Below are positions 44,683-54,040 of a DNA stretch of 55,546 nucleotides, one piece after another; the stretch's first letter is position 1, and each line of letters begins with the position of its first letter. Position numbers and translations under genes: made by a program. The stretch lies in contig JADLER010000166.1 in assembly GCA_020846025.1 (NCBI GenBank), positions 1 to 55,546 on the forward strand, in the 5' to 3' direction. This stretch comes from Bacteroidia bacterium. GTDB lineage: Bacteria; Bacteroidota; Bacteroidia; B-17B0; Aurantibacillaceae. The notes beneath the pieces were generated by a model. That model saw only the letters and a list, made by a program, of their open reading frames with translations. It was not told the DNA's origin and searched no databases.

Positions 44683-46254
44683 TTAGTTAGTTTGATATTT
44701 TGTAATGGTGTTTTCCTTATATCTTAAGAAGTTGCTACCATCTTCGTTAAAATAAGGTGTATAACAATCTTTGAGCTTACCCATGATTTTTCCTGTTTTT
44801 AAATCAAAGCGAATAAACTCATTCATATCATCAGTATCTTTTCCTGTCCACACAATAAAGACATCAGCAATAAATTCTGACATTAAAACTTTTTTGGTTG
44901 ATACAGCATAATTTTTTGCGCCACTTGATGAGAATGAAGCGATACCCTCCTCACCTTCTACAATATAATTACCATCATATTCAAAAATGTACTTAGGATG
45001 TCCAATTTCTTTTCCAAGTTCAGTTTTAGATTTTACATTACCAGTTGATGGTTCTACAAAATAGATAAATTTGTTTGAACAAGCCACAATATTATTATTC
45101 TCAGCTAAAATACTACATTCAGAACTAGAGAATTTATCTTCTTTAAATACTTTTTCAGCACTCCACAATTCTTTTCCATTAGTCGCATCAAACACTCTAA
45201 TATCTGATTTTCCTTCAAATACATTTTTAGCAATTCTAGTGGTAGCGCCATTATTTGGATTATACACATTCTTTGCCTTACGAATAATTCCTCCAAATTT
45301 TGCTACTAAATTATTTCCAACAACAGATAATTGAGATATAACTTCATCTTTATCCAATTTCTCACTCTTCCAAATTAAATTTCCAGTATTAATATCTAAT
45401 TTTTTAATCGCCTTTTCTCCTTTTGATAAATCACAGATATAAACAGCATCCTTATCTACAGTTGGTAATGGTGCTTTACCTATCTCTTGAGAGGTCATTC
45501 CAGCATCCACCATGTCAAATGATGTTGTCCAAAGTTCTTTTCCTGTTTTTAAATCTAATACTGTTATCCCCTCATATAACACGAATACCTTATTATTTGC
45601 TACCATCACATTCATCATAATCTCAGGTTCATCTGCACTTAATAATAATCGATTAATGTGGGTTACTGCTCGTGCTTTAATATTTGAAGTCCAATTATAT
45701 CCCCCAATAGCCTGTACTGTTACATCAAATGTATTTCCAGCTGATGAGTTCTTAAAAAATTTGTCCTTAAATTTGAGTAAAACAAAAGTAGCAGAATTAT
45801 CATCATAAGTATCTGTAGCGTATTTTGTACGACTTTTCTTCTTTTTATTAGTAGATGTTGCCTTTTCTTTTAGAGTCGATTCGGTTAAGGAAGAAATCAC
45901 ATTTCCAGTTTTAGAATCTAAATAAATGATTGTTTTGGTATCTTCTTTTGGTTTATTATACACCACTTCCACAGGCTCTTGTTCCATTGCCCAGAGAAAT
46001 GTCCAATCTTCAACAGATTTTACACCTAATCTTTCTTTGGCATTAAAGCTCCAAAGTGTTTTCCCATTTGTTCCGTCCACCATGGCAAAAGTTTTTAAAT
46101 CGCCAATTAATATCATCGACAAATCTTTTTTATTAGAGTGCCATTTATTCTCAACATCTACTTCGGTGGTCCACACCTTATTAAACTCAGCTTGAGAGAA
46201 GAGTGAAGCACTAAATAAACAAAGTGCATAAATTGTAACAAATAGTTTTTTCAT
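44683..46254 (-). CDS. secreted PQQ-like beta-propeller protein
   Basis: 523 residues. Signal peptide (cleavage after ASLFSQ). The body repeats blade-like motifs of the kind DGTNGKTLWSFNA, LDSKTGNVI, LDLKTGKELWTTSFD, LDINTGNLIWKSE, FDATNGKELWSAE and FDLKTGKIMGKL, which are PQQ-like propeller blades (at least six). No dehydrogenase active-site motif and no CTD sorting signal. Likely a periplasmic scaffold or binding protein; function unknown. 22 bp downstream of the T9SS gene, probably one operon. Confidence 0.82.
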   Translation of the reverse strand: MKKLFVTIYALCLFSASLFSQAEFNKVWTTEVDVENKWHSNKKDLSMILIGDLKTFAMVDGTNGKTLWSFNAKERLGVKSVEDWTFLWAMEQEPVEVVYNKPKEDTKTIIYLDSKTGNVISSLTESTLKEKATSTNKKKKSRTKYATDTYDDNSATFVLLKFKDKFFKNSSAGNTFDVTVQAIGGYNWTSNIKARAVTHINRLLLSADEPEIMMNVMVANNKVFVLYEGITVLDLKTGKELWTTSFDMVDAGMTSQEIGKAPLPTVDKDAVYICDLSKGEKAIKKLDINTGNLIWKSEKLDKDEVISQLSVVGNNLVAKFGGIIRKAKNVYNPNNGATTRIAKNVFEGKSDIRVFDATNGKELWSAEKVFKEDKFSSSECSILAENNNIVACSNKFIYFVEPSTGNVKSKTELGKEIGHPKYIFEYDGNYIVEGEEGIASFSSSGAKNYAVSTKKVLMSEFIADVFIVWTGKDTDDMNEFIRFDLKTGKIMGKLKDCYTPYFNEDGSNFLRYKENTITKYQTN

Positions 46255-46276
46255 ATTGAATAGTTTTTAGATAAGA

Positions 46277-47257
46277 TTACTGTTTAATAAATTTTTTAGT
46301 TGTTTGTCCTTGGGTTGTTTCAAGCTTTATAGTATAGATTCCATTTGGCAAGTCCTTTACATGTATGCTTGCTTCATTAGCAATCATATCATAATATACA
46401 TTATGATTTTTTCCTAATAAATCCACAAGTTCTAATTTAAGTATGTGAGTTTGTTTTGAGAGGATTAATGTAACTTTCTCAGATGAAGGATTAGGGAATA
46501 GATGAACTAACATCTGTGTATCTTCCTCTTCAACACCTGTTACAACATCTGGATTCCACACCGTAGTAATATTTCCATTGTTCTCTGATCTGTATAATAA
46601 GCGTTTATGCGTATTTACTTGAATCCAATTGTATTCATAAGAATTTGGTCCTAAATTATTTGTTCTTACTTCAGTAATAAAAGCAACATTATTAACACTC
46701 CCTTGTGGTAAAATAAGTGTGCCGATACCTGCAAAGTTTACAGTTCTAGTACCATTTTGATAACTACTTACTGTTGTAGCATCACTATAATTAGTTTTAG
46801 CATACGAATCGGTAAATGACTGCCCATAAGAGAAAGGGAAAATCATATCTTTATCAGGATTCTGATAAATTTCATGTTCGCCACTTGGTGCATAAGAACC
46901 CCATGACACAATACTATCATTATTAATGCCGTAGTAATTATATTCTAATACAGATACTAAGGCTGGGTCATATTCGCAAAAGTTGCTACTAGGAAACAAA
47001 CTTCCATTTGGTGTAGCCATAGGAGAATGATATGATAAATGAACAGTAGGTGTACCTGACTGTTGAATCAGTCCTGACGCATTCCATACCACGTTACTTC
47101 CAGTTGTTGTAGATAAAGTAGAAGTGTATGAGGTATTATCCGCTATGTTTACATTTAAGGTACTAGTTAAATTAGCACTAAAAGTTGCATAAGTTAATGT
47201 TTGTGCATTTAAACTTATGTACATAGTGATGAACAAAAAGGTAATTGTTTTTCTCAT
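46277..47257 (-). CDS. T9SS type A secreted protein of unknown function
   Basis: 326 residues. Signal peptide (ITFLFITMYISLNAQ). The middle is beta-rich with no family I know. The C-terminal sorting domain is clear (LFPNPSSEKVTLIL, LELVDLLGKN, LPNGIYTIKLET, KKFIKQ). Predicted to be secreted by the T9SS. A TATAG-like promoter is not clear; an AATCTTTG (7 of 8) lies about 30 nt upstream. Followed by the PQQ-like gene in the same direction. Confidence 0.8.
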   Translation of the reverse strand: MRKTITFLFITMYISLNAQTLTYATFSANLTSTLNVNIADNTSYTSTLSTTTGSNVVWNASGLIQQSGTPTVHLSYHSPMATPNGSLFPSSNFCEYDPALVSVLEYNYYGINNDSIVSWGSYAPSGEHEIYQNPDKDMIFPFSYGQSFTDSYAKTNYSDATTVSSYQNGTRTVNFAGIGTLILPQGSVNNVAFITEVRTNNLGPNSYEYNWIQVNTHKRLLYRSENNGNITTVWNPDVVTGVEEEDTQMLVHLFPNPSSEKVTLILSKQTHILKLELVDLLGKNHNVYYDMIANEASIHVKDLPNGIYTIKLETTQGQTTKKFIKQ

Positions 47258-47357
47258 AAATTATTGATTTAAAAATTTAATTCAAAGATTGATGTAATTT
47301 AAACCAACTTCAATACGTAAAAAGTAGTAAATATTAAAAACTACTGAAAGGCTTAAG

Positions 47358-47987
47358 TTAGTTTTTATAAGCTTTATTTATAGCTTCTGTTCGTGAGTTA
47401 ACTTGTAGTTTATCGTAGATATTGCGAACGTGCGTGCGGATAGTTTCTGCACTAACAAATAATTGGGTAGCAATTTCTTTATATCGAAGTCCCTTAGATA
47501 AATACTCTAGTATTTGCTTTTCTCTGTCGGTTAATTTTTCTAACTCATTATTCTTTTCGTTATGATGAAAAGATGTAACTACTTTACGAGCAATATTACT
47601 ACTCATAGGAGAACCACCATTATACACTTCAATGATGGCTTCCAAAATTTTTGATGGTTGAGTGGTTTTAGTAAGATAACCTTTAGCCCCCGCTTTTAAT
47701 GCATTAAACACTAACTCTGTATCTTCAAAAGAAGTAAACATAATAAATTGTGTATTAGGGCACAACGGGAATAATTTTTCAACGCATTGAATTCCTGTTT
47801 TATCAGGTAAATGAATGTCCATTAATACAACATCAAGATTTAATTTAGGAATTTTCTTGATAGCCACTTCAGCAGTATCAAACACATCTTCACAAGAAAA
47901 TCCTTCACTCTCATTTATCAAATAGGCAACGCTTTCTCTGATGCTCTTTTCATCTTCTACAATACCTATTTTTAAATCCTTAGTCAT
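47358..47987 (-). CDS. NarL/FixJ-type response regulator
   Basis: 209 residues from ATG 47987. Receiver domain with phosphoacceptor D57 (VVLMDIHLPDKTG), the acidic pair E11-D12 and K (LTKTTQPS). A LuxR-type HTH follows (LTDREKQILEYLSKGLRYKEIA, VSAETIRTHVRNI). A transcription factor, regulon unknown; paired with the sensor kinase 63 bp upstream. The longer GTG start at 48008 overlaps a TATTTTTG box and is rejected. Confidence 0.92.
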   Translation of the reverse strand: MTKDLKIGIVEDEKSIRESVAYLINESEGFSCEDVFDTAEVAIKKIPKLNLDVVLMDIHLPDKTGIQCVEKLFPLCPNTQFIMFTSFEDTELVFNALKAGAKGYLTKTTQPSKILEAIIEVYNGGSPMSSNIARKVVTSFHHNEKNNELEKLTDREKQILEYLSKGLRYKEIATQLFVSAETIRTHVRNIYDKLQVNSRTEAINKAYKN

Positions 47988-48007
47988 TTGTGGGCAATTT
48001 ATCAACA

Positions 48008-48015
48008 CAAAAATA
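48008..48015 (-). promoter_or_regulatory. -7 promoter box of response regulator
   Basis: TATTTTTG, full match, 20 nt before ATG 47987. Suggests that the regulator can be expressed apart from the kinase. Confidence 0.45.
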
Positions 48016-48050
48016 ATTCGATTTTTAGTAATATATATACTACAAATTGG

Positions 48051-50021
48051 TTATTTATTTCTTACAATTGCATGTAATGGTATATCAAAAATAAACGTAG
48101 TGCCAATATTGACAGTTGATTTTACTTCCTGCTTCCCTCCTAATGCTTGAATTCTTGCAACCAGATTTCTTAATCCATTTCCATTTTTAGGCTTTGTTAC
48201 ATCCATCCCAATTCCATTATCCTGAATGGTTATAGTTAAACTTTGATTCATCATTTTTATTGACAACAGCACTTGAGTTGCTTTAGAATGTTTAACAATA
48301 TTATTTAAACACTCTTTTACAATCATTAAAATATCATGATTTGCTTCTTTAATAATATTTATATGATCAACCTGTGCGGGAAAATCAAAAGTCACATCCT
48401 CGCAAAAATCATCTAGGTAATCCGAAGCATATTCTCTTATGCGAATAAGTAGCTCTTGTATTTGGTTATTGTCTGGCTGTAATACCCAAATTAAATCACG
48501 CATATTCGAAATTAGTTGCCTAGCGGTTTCGGTAATAGTCTTCGCTGTTTGGATGCTTTGAGTGGATTGATTTTTATCCTGCACTAATAGTTCGCTTAAA
48601 AAATTAATTTTAGATAATCCTGACCCTAACTCATCATGTAAATCTTTTGAAATACGTTGCCGTTCTTTTTCTTCTGTTTGTGTTATTGCTAATTGTTTTT
48701 CTAACTGTTTTTTAATATTTTGTTTTTGATGAAGTGTATAAAAAATTATAACCATCAAAAGTAGTCCCAATAAAACACTTGCAATCAAAATATTTCTTTT
48801 TTGAACTTCATATTGTTGCGCCCTTAACTCCAAAGCATTAATTTGGTTACTTTGTTTGAGGTGTATAATTTCTAGTTCTTTTTTATTGGTTTCGTACTTA
48901 GTTTGAATATCCATTAACTGAGCTTGTTTCTCCTTTGTTAGTATAGAGTCTTTTAAGTGAATGTAACGGTTATTATAAGACAATGCTTGTTTATGCTCAT
49001 TTAATGCCTCATATACTCTTGCAATCTTTTGGATTGACGGGATTAAAATATCTATATTACTTTTAATTTTAGAGATGAAATTTAATGCTTTATTAATATG
49101 CGTATTTACTAGTTGTTTATTCTGAGGATTTATAAGTGCCAGACTATACGCTATTTCAATATTAGCTAAATAAATACCCGTTGTATTACTTAATTTTTGT
49201 TGAAATCCAAGTTCTGTTACAAAACAGTTATAAGCTTTAGTATAATCTTTTTTGAGGGAATATAGATTCCCGAGAGTATGCAAGCATAAACATAAACACA
49301 CTACATCATAATGTCCCACTAAATCTTCTCTTACTTTGTTTAGTACATGCTCAGCAGAATCTATATTTCCAATGTGTTGCAACCATCTTGCATGATTAAT
49401 CAGTAAATATTTAGTAACATCGTCATAATTATATTCTATTGACCTTTTAATTCCTATTTGTGTATGAAATTCTGCTTTACTAAAATCACCTAAGTGCATA
49501 TAAATCTCACTAATATAAAAATGAATGCGTGGGTTATAGGTGCTTTCCTTTTCAAAAAATTTATATGCTAATAGGTACTGATTAAGTGCATTATCATATT
49601 GAGCAAGTTGCTTGTTGCATAATGCAACATTTGTAAGGGTGAGGGCTATGTGTCTAGGTTTTTTAGCTATCCTAGCTATTTCATAAGAACGTTGGTGATA
49701 AAATTTAGCCGAATCATAATTATTTAAAGTTTCATAGGCATTAGCAATTCCATTATTAGCATTTAACTGAAATACTAAATCATTGTGTTTAATAGCTAAC
49801 TCTAAGCATCTATTACCATAATAAATCCCCAGTGGAGGATTAATAAGCCCATACTCATAACTTAAAGTATATAAACAATTTAATTGGTCTTTAATGTTTG
49901 TTGTGGTTCTTAATCGTTGAAGGACACTATCCAGGTATTCAGGCTTTGTAGCTTTAGTGTAGAAACTAAGACACACAAATGCTATACAATAAATATATTT
50001 TAATATCCTAAACTGTAACAC
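48051..50021 (-). CDS. TPR sensor histidine kinase, HisKA_3 type
   Basis: About 656 residues. A signal peptide is likely at the start (YCIAFVCLSFYTKA). Periplasmic TPR repeats cover about 40-370, then a coiled coil, one membrane segment (416-435 in long numbering), and HisKA_3 with phospho-His in SKDLHDELGSGLSK (H468). A HATPase domain follows (NIVKHSKATQVLLS, DNGIGM). Pairs with the NarL-type regulator. No ATG near the start: TTG 50039 overlaps the promoter box TAAATTTG, so GTG 50021 (VLQFRILKYIYC) is chosen. The signal sensed is unknown. Confidence 0.87.
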   Translation of the reverse strand: MLQFRILKYIYCIAFVCLSFYTKATKPEYLDSVLQRLRTTTNIKDQLNCLYTLSYEYGLINPPLGIYYGNRCLELAIKHNDLVFQLNANNGIANAYETLNNYDSAKFYHQRSYEIARIAKKPRHIALTLTNVALCNKQLAQYDNALNQYLLAYKFFEKESTYNPRIHFYISEIYMHLGDFSKAEFHTQIGIKRSIEYNYDDVTKYLLINHARWLQHIGNIDSAEHVLNKVREDLVGHYDVVCLCLCLHTLGNLYSLKKDYTKAYNCFVTELGFQQKLSNTTGIYLANIEIAYSLALINPQNKQLVNTHINKALNFISKIKSNIDILIPSIQKIARVYEALNEHKQALSYNNRYIHLKDSILTKEKQAQLMDIQTKYETNKKELEIIHLKQSNQINALELRAQQYEVQKRNILIASVLLGLLLMVIIFYTLHQKQNIKKQLEKQLAITQTEEKERQRISKDLHDELGSGLSKINFLSELLVQDKNQSTQSIQTAKTITETARQLISNMRDLIWVLQPDNNQIQELLIRIREYASDYLDDFCEDVTFDFPAQVDHINIIKEANHDILMIVKECLNNIVKHSKATQVLLSIKMMNQSLTITIQDNGIGMDVTKPKNGNGLRNLVARIQALGGKQEVKSTVNIGTTFIFDIPLHAIVRNK

Positions 50022-50036
50022 AAAATACAAGTGTAT

Positions 50037-50044
50037 CAAATTTA
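50037..50044 (-). promoter_or_regulatory. -7 promoter box of histidine kinase
   Basis: TAAATTTG, full match, overlapping TTG 50039 and 15 nt before GTG 50021. Confidence 0.4.
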
Positions 50045-50151
50045 GAATAAATTATTTAGAATAAAAGATGATTTCTATTACTCATTATTAAATAAAAATA
50101 ATTTGAGTTCGTCTAGATGCAAAAATAAAGAAGTAAAACTTGGATAAAGAT

Positions 50152-51405
50152 TTATTCCAGCTCTTTCATATTTAACTGACTAAGTTGGGGATTCAACTTA
50201 TGAACACCAATTACCGTTATAATTGTCATAGCGCCTCCAAATATAATAGAAGGTACTAAGCCCATTAAGCGCGCTGCTAAACCCGATTCAAATGCACCTA
50301 ACTCATTACTAGATCCTACAAAAATACTATTTACAGCCGATACTCTGCCTCTCATATTATCTGGAGTCATTAATTGTAAAATAGTATGTCGTATTACTAC
50401 GCTAACATTATCGAACACGCCCGTTAATAGCAACATTAAAAAAGCTAACCAATAATTCGTACATAAAGCAAATAAAATAGTGCTAACACCAAATGCTGCT
50501 ACTGTCCATAATAACTCTTTACCAGCATTTACTCCAGGTTGCTTAAATGCTAAATAAAATGAGGTAATAACAGCACCTATACCAGGAGCTGTTCTTAATA
50601 AACCATAGGCTTCAGGGCCTAGGCCTAAAATTTTATCGGTAAACGCCGGAACAATAGCCACTGCACCACCAAACAATACTGCAAACATATCCAACGATAG
50701 AGCACTTAATATCATTTTATTACCTCTTACAAATGTTATTCCCGATCGAATACTTTGTAACATACTTTCATTTTGAGATTTTTTAGGAACTGGCTTATCT
50801 GAAATTGAGAAATAATATACCAAGGTGCCTACAAGTAAAAAGCTATTGATGAGGTAACACCAATCTGCATGTTGTTCGTCTCTAAATCCATAAATTAATC
50901 CTGCTAATACCGGCCCAACAATAGAGGCTGTATGCCATACAGTTGTGTTCCATGTAGTTGCTTGAGTATATTGATGCCGTTCTACAATTTGAGTCATAAA
51001 AGGTTGTGTGGCAGCTGCCAAGAAAGCACGGATAATTCCAAAGATAAACACCACACTAAATAAAGCGCTTGCTCCCAATAATTTCAATGATGGAAAATAA
51101 TCACTACTATATAAATACAAAAATAGAGAGCCTAACAATAAAGATAAAGTACCTAATAATAAGATTTTTCTACGACTTATAATATCTGCAAAATGCCCTG
51201 AAAAAAAAGAAGTAATTACAAAAGGAATTACTTCGGTTAATCCAATTAATCCTAAAGTTAATTCATTTCTATCATGTTCATAATAAATTTGTAGATACAC
51301 CGTACTCATTTGCATTTGAATAGCAAGCGTAATAAATAAGCGAGCATATATAAAACGACGAAATTCGTGGTGTTTTAAAATTTGGATCGAATTTAGAAAT
51401 GACAT
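50152..51405 (-). CDS. MFS exporter of the EntS-like (MFS_3) type
   Basis: 417 residues, about 12 membrane segments. N-terminal FRRFIYARLFITLAIQMQ, loop motif GHFADIISRRKILL, and the tail TPDNMRGRVSAVNSIF are typical of MFS_3 proteins. Likely substrate is unknown; relatives export siderophores or small lipophilic compounds. ATG 51405 is preferred because the GTG at 51411 lies in a TACTTTTG box. Divergent from radC. Confidence 0.87.
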   Translation of the reverse strand: MSFLNSIQILKHHEFRRFIYARLFITLAIQMQMSTVYLQIYYEHDRNELTLGLIGLTEVIPFVITSFFSGHFADIISRRKILLLGTLSLLLGSLFLYLYSSDYFPSLKLLGASALFSVVFIFGIIRAFLAAATQPFMTQIVERHQYTQATTWNTTVWHTASIVGPVLAGLIYGFRDEQHADWCYLINSFLLVGTLVYYFSISDKPVPKKSQNESMLQSIRSGITFVRGNKMILSALSLDMFAVLFGGAVAIVPAFTDKILGLGPEAYGLLRTAPGIGAVITSFYLAFKQPGVNAGKELLWTVAAFGVSTILFALCTNYWLAFLMLLLTGVFDNVSVVIRHTILQLMTPDNMRGRVSAVNSIFVGSSNELGAFESGLAARLMGLVPSIIFGGAMTIITVIGVHKLNPQLSQLNMKELE

Positions 51406-51410
51406 GGGCA

Positions 51411-51418
51411 CAAAAGTA
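51411..51418 (-). promoter_or_regulatory. -7 promoter box of MFS gene
   Basis: TACTTTTG, full match, ending 5 nt before ATG 51405, so nearly leaderless. Confidence 0.5.
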
Positions 51419-51462
51419 TTATTTTAATGTTTTATTAAAAAGCATTATTTTTAAATCCTCTA

Positions 51463-52164
51463 GTGGAAGAATCTTTACATAAACATTTAACAATTAAATC
51501 TCTTTCTGAAGATGACAGACCAAGAGAGAAACTATTACAAAAAGGCAGGCAATCTCTTTCTGACGCAGAACTTATTGCTATCTTAATTGGTTCAGGTAAC
51601 AAAAAAGAAACCGCCGTGCAGTTAGCCCAACGAATTTTAAACTCCCATCAAAATTCAATAAATGAATTAGCCAAACTACAAATCAATGACTTAAAGAAAT
51701 TTAAAGGTATTGGCGAAGCAAAAGCAATAAGCATAGCGGCTGCTCTCGAAATTGGTAGAAGAAGAAAAACAGAACTTATAGAGGAGAAACCGTTAATTAC
51801 TAGTTCTGAAAAAGCCTTTATTATTTTAAAAGAAAAACTAAGCGATTTGCCTCATGAAGAGTTTTGGGTTTTATTTACTAACAGAGGTGGTAGATTAATA
51901 AAAACAGAATGTATTAGTAAAGGGGGTGTTTCAGGTACTTTTGTGGATATTCGCTTAGTTATAAAGCCAGCCATTGAATGTTTGGCTGCTGGAATTATTT
52001 TAGGCCATAATCATCCCTCTGGAAATTTAAAACCTAGTCAGCAAGATATTGACTTAACTAAACGACTAAAAGAATCTGCAAAGCTTTTTGATATTAGCAT
52101 ACAAGACCATTTAATAATAGGCGATAGCAATTATTTAAGTTTTGCTGACGAAGGCATTTTGTAA
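51463..52164 (+). CDS. radC: RadC/JAB-type metalloprotein
   Basis: 233 residues. N-terminal helix-hairpin-helix region (DDRPREKLLQKG, LSDAELIAILIGSG, LKKFKGIGEAKA) and the C-terminal MPN/JAB metal motif GHNHPSGNLKPSQQDIDLTK (His-x-His...Ser...Asp). RadC proteins are widely conserved; the role is unclear in spite of the DNA-repair name. The start is GTG 51463, as no ATG is in range. Clear family match. Confidence 0.93.
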   Translation: MEESLHKHLTIKSLSEDDRPREKLLQKGRQSLSDAELIAILIGSGNKKETAVQLAQRILNSHQNSINELAKLQINDLKKFKGIGEAKAISIAAALEIGRRRKTELIEEKPLITSSEKAFIILKEKLSDLPHEEFWVLFTNRGGRLIKTECISKGGVSGTFVDIRLVIKPAIECLAAGIILGHNHPSGNLKPSQQDIDLTKRLKESAKLFDISIQDHLIIGDSNYLSFADEGIL

Positions 52165-52217
52165 TCAATATCCATTAATTTTTTAATCCCTCAAATTGAT
52201 ATAACAGATTTAGAAAT

Positions 52218-53363
52218 ATGAAAAAAATTGTAACCATCATTGGAGCTCGTCCACAAATTATAAAAGCAGCCGCATTAAGCCGAGCTATTAGTACGCATTT
52301 TAAACAACAGATTACAGAAGTTATTATGCATACAGGGCAACATTACGATGAAAATATGAGTCAGGTGTTTTTTGATGAATTAGGTATTCCAGCCCCAAAT
52401 TACAATTTACAAGTAGGTAGCGGAAGCCACGGAAAACAAACTGCCACGATGATTTCGGGTATAGAAGAAATTTTAATTAAAGAAAAACCAAATGCCATTG
52501 TATTATATGGAGATACCAATTCTACTTTGGCGGGTGCTATTGCGGCGAGTAAAATTCATATACCAGTAGTGCATATCGAAGCTGGTTTACGTTCTTTTAA
52601 TAAGGCAATGCCTGAAGAGATAAATCGTATTATGTGCGACCACGTTTCTACCCTATTATTTTCTCCTACTAAAACTGGTTATCAAAATTTACAAAAAGAA
52701 GGGTTTAAAACAGAGAACAAAGCACCATATCATGCCGATAATCCAAAGATTTACCATTGTGGTGATGTGATGTATGATAATAGTTTACATTTTAGTACTG
52801 TAGCCGAAGAAAAAACATCCATCATTAAAGAACTTCATCTACAAAAAAATGAATTTATCTTAACCACTATTCATCGCAACAATAACACCGATGAGCCTAG
52901 TAGGTTAAACGCTATTTTTGATGCCTTATTTCAAATAAGTGAAAAAAGTAAACAAACAATTGTTTTACCATTGCATCCACGTACCGCCAAATTATTAGAA
53001 ACAAATATTGATGGTGCTTTATTAGATAAAATTAAAAACAGTAACCGCTTTAAAATTATAAAGCCTGCTTCTTTTTTAGAAATGATTGCTTTAGAAAAAA
53101 ATTGCAGCCTAGTAATGACCGACAGTGGCGGAGTACAGAAAGAAGCCTTTTATTTTGAGAAAGCTTGTGTTATTTTTCGTTCAGAAACAGAATGGGTAGA
53201 ATTAGTGGAGTGTGGCGCCGCCATTATTGCCGACGCCAATACCCAACAAATCATTCATGCTTACGAAAAACTCTCTGCTAAACAACAATTTGAATTTCCA
53301 AAACTATATGGTGATGGACATGCTGCTGAGTTTATGTGCAGAGAGATGATTCAACACCTGTAA
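52218..53363 (+). CDS. wecB: non-hydrolysing UDP-N-acetylglucosamine 2-epimerase
   Basis: 381 residues. Motifs GARPQIIKAA, HTGQHYDENMS, LYGDTNST, HIEAGLRS, MPEEINR, TIHRNNNT and MTDSGGVQKEA are those of the epimerase fold. It interconverts UDP-GlcNAc and UDP-ManNAc. The GARPQ.IK form is shared with WbpI-type enzymes that act on modified hexuronates, so the exact substrate is open. Ends abutting the convergent carbonic anhydrase gene with no spacer. Confidence 0.88.
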   Translation: MKKIVTIIGARPQIIKAAALSRAISTHFKQQITEVIMHTGQHYDENMSQVFFDELGIPAPNYNLQVGSGSHGKQTATMISGIEEILIKEKPNAIVLYGDTNSTLAGAIAASKIHIPVVHIEAGLRSFNKAMPEEINRIMCDHVSTLLFSPTKTGYQNLQKEGFKTENKAPYHADNPKIYHCGDVMYDNSLHFSTVAEEKTSIIKELHLQKNEFILTTIHRNNNTDEPSRLNAIFDALFQISEKSKQTIVLPLHPRTAKLLETNIDGALLDKIKNSNRFKIIKPASFLEMIALEKNCSLVMTDSGGVQKEAFYFEKACVIFRSETEWVELVECGAAIIADANTQQIIHAYEKLSAKQQFEFPKLYGDGHAAEFMCREMIQHL

Positions 53364-54002
53364 TTAAGCCGACGCTAATTGATAAACTTCTTCTAACTCC
53401 TTATTACTCTTTAAAGTACATTTCTGATCTCTTATAATTCCGTCTTCGATGGCATACACCCAGCCATGGATATGTACTTCTTGACCTCTATTCCATGCTT
53501 CTTGAATAATAGAAGTTTTAGCTAAATCGTGAACTTGCTCTACTACATTTAACTCCACAAAACGATCAAAACGAGCTTTATTATCTTTTATGGCATCTAA
53601 TTCTTCTTTATGAAAACGATATGAGTCTTTTATATGTCTTATCCAGTTATCTATAAGGCCCACTTTTTTGTTGGTCATAGCAGTGTGTACACCTCCACAA
53701 CCGTAATGACCACACACAATAATATGTTTTACTTTTAATACGTTCACAGCATAATCCAACACACTTAACATACTCATATCAGAATGTACAACCATATTGG
53801 CAATATTACGATGCACAAACACTTCACCAGCTTTAGCACCTATTACCTCATTAGCAGGCACACGCGAATCGGCACAACCAATCCACAACACGGGTGGAGT
53901 TTGTCCTTTGGCTAAATCCGAAAAAAAGTTTGGGTTATTTTTAATTTTATCTTGAGCCCATTTTTTATTATTTTCTAATAATTGATTATAAAATGCTTCC
54001 AT
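53364..54002 (-). CDS. beta-class carbonic anhydrase
   Basis: 212 residues. Zinc ligands C43, H99 and C102 (GCADSRVP, VCGHYGCGGV), D45/R47 dyad, and HRNIANMV (64-71). Cytosolic, interconverts CO2 and bicarbonate. Follows the SulP gene by 38 bp, so it is the second gene of that operon. A bicarbonate-uptake partner is likely. Start ATG 54002. Confidence 0.95.
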   Translation of the reverse strand: MEAFYNQLLENNKKWAQDKIKNNPNFFSDLAKGQTPPVLWIGCADSRVPANEVIGAKAGEVFVHRNIANMVVHSDMSMLSVLDYAVNVLKVKHIIVCGHYGCGGVHTAMTNKKVGLIDNWIRHIKDSYRFHKEELDAIKDNKARFDRFVELNVVEQVHDLAKTSIIQEAWNRGQEVHIHGWVYAIEDGIIRDQKCTLKSNKELEEVYQLASA

Positions 54003-54040
54003 GTCTTTTAAATATTTAAAAAATTAATATTGTTTATTTT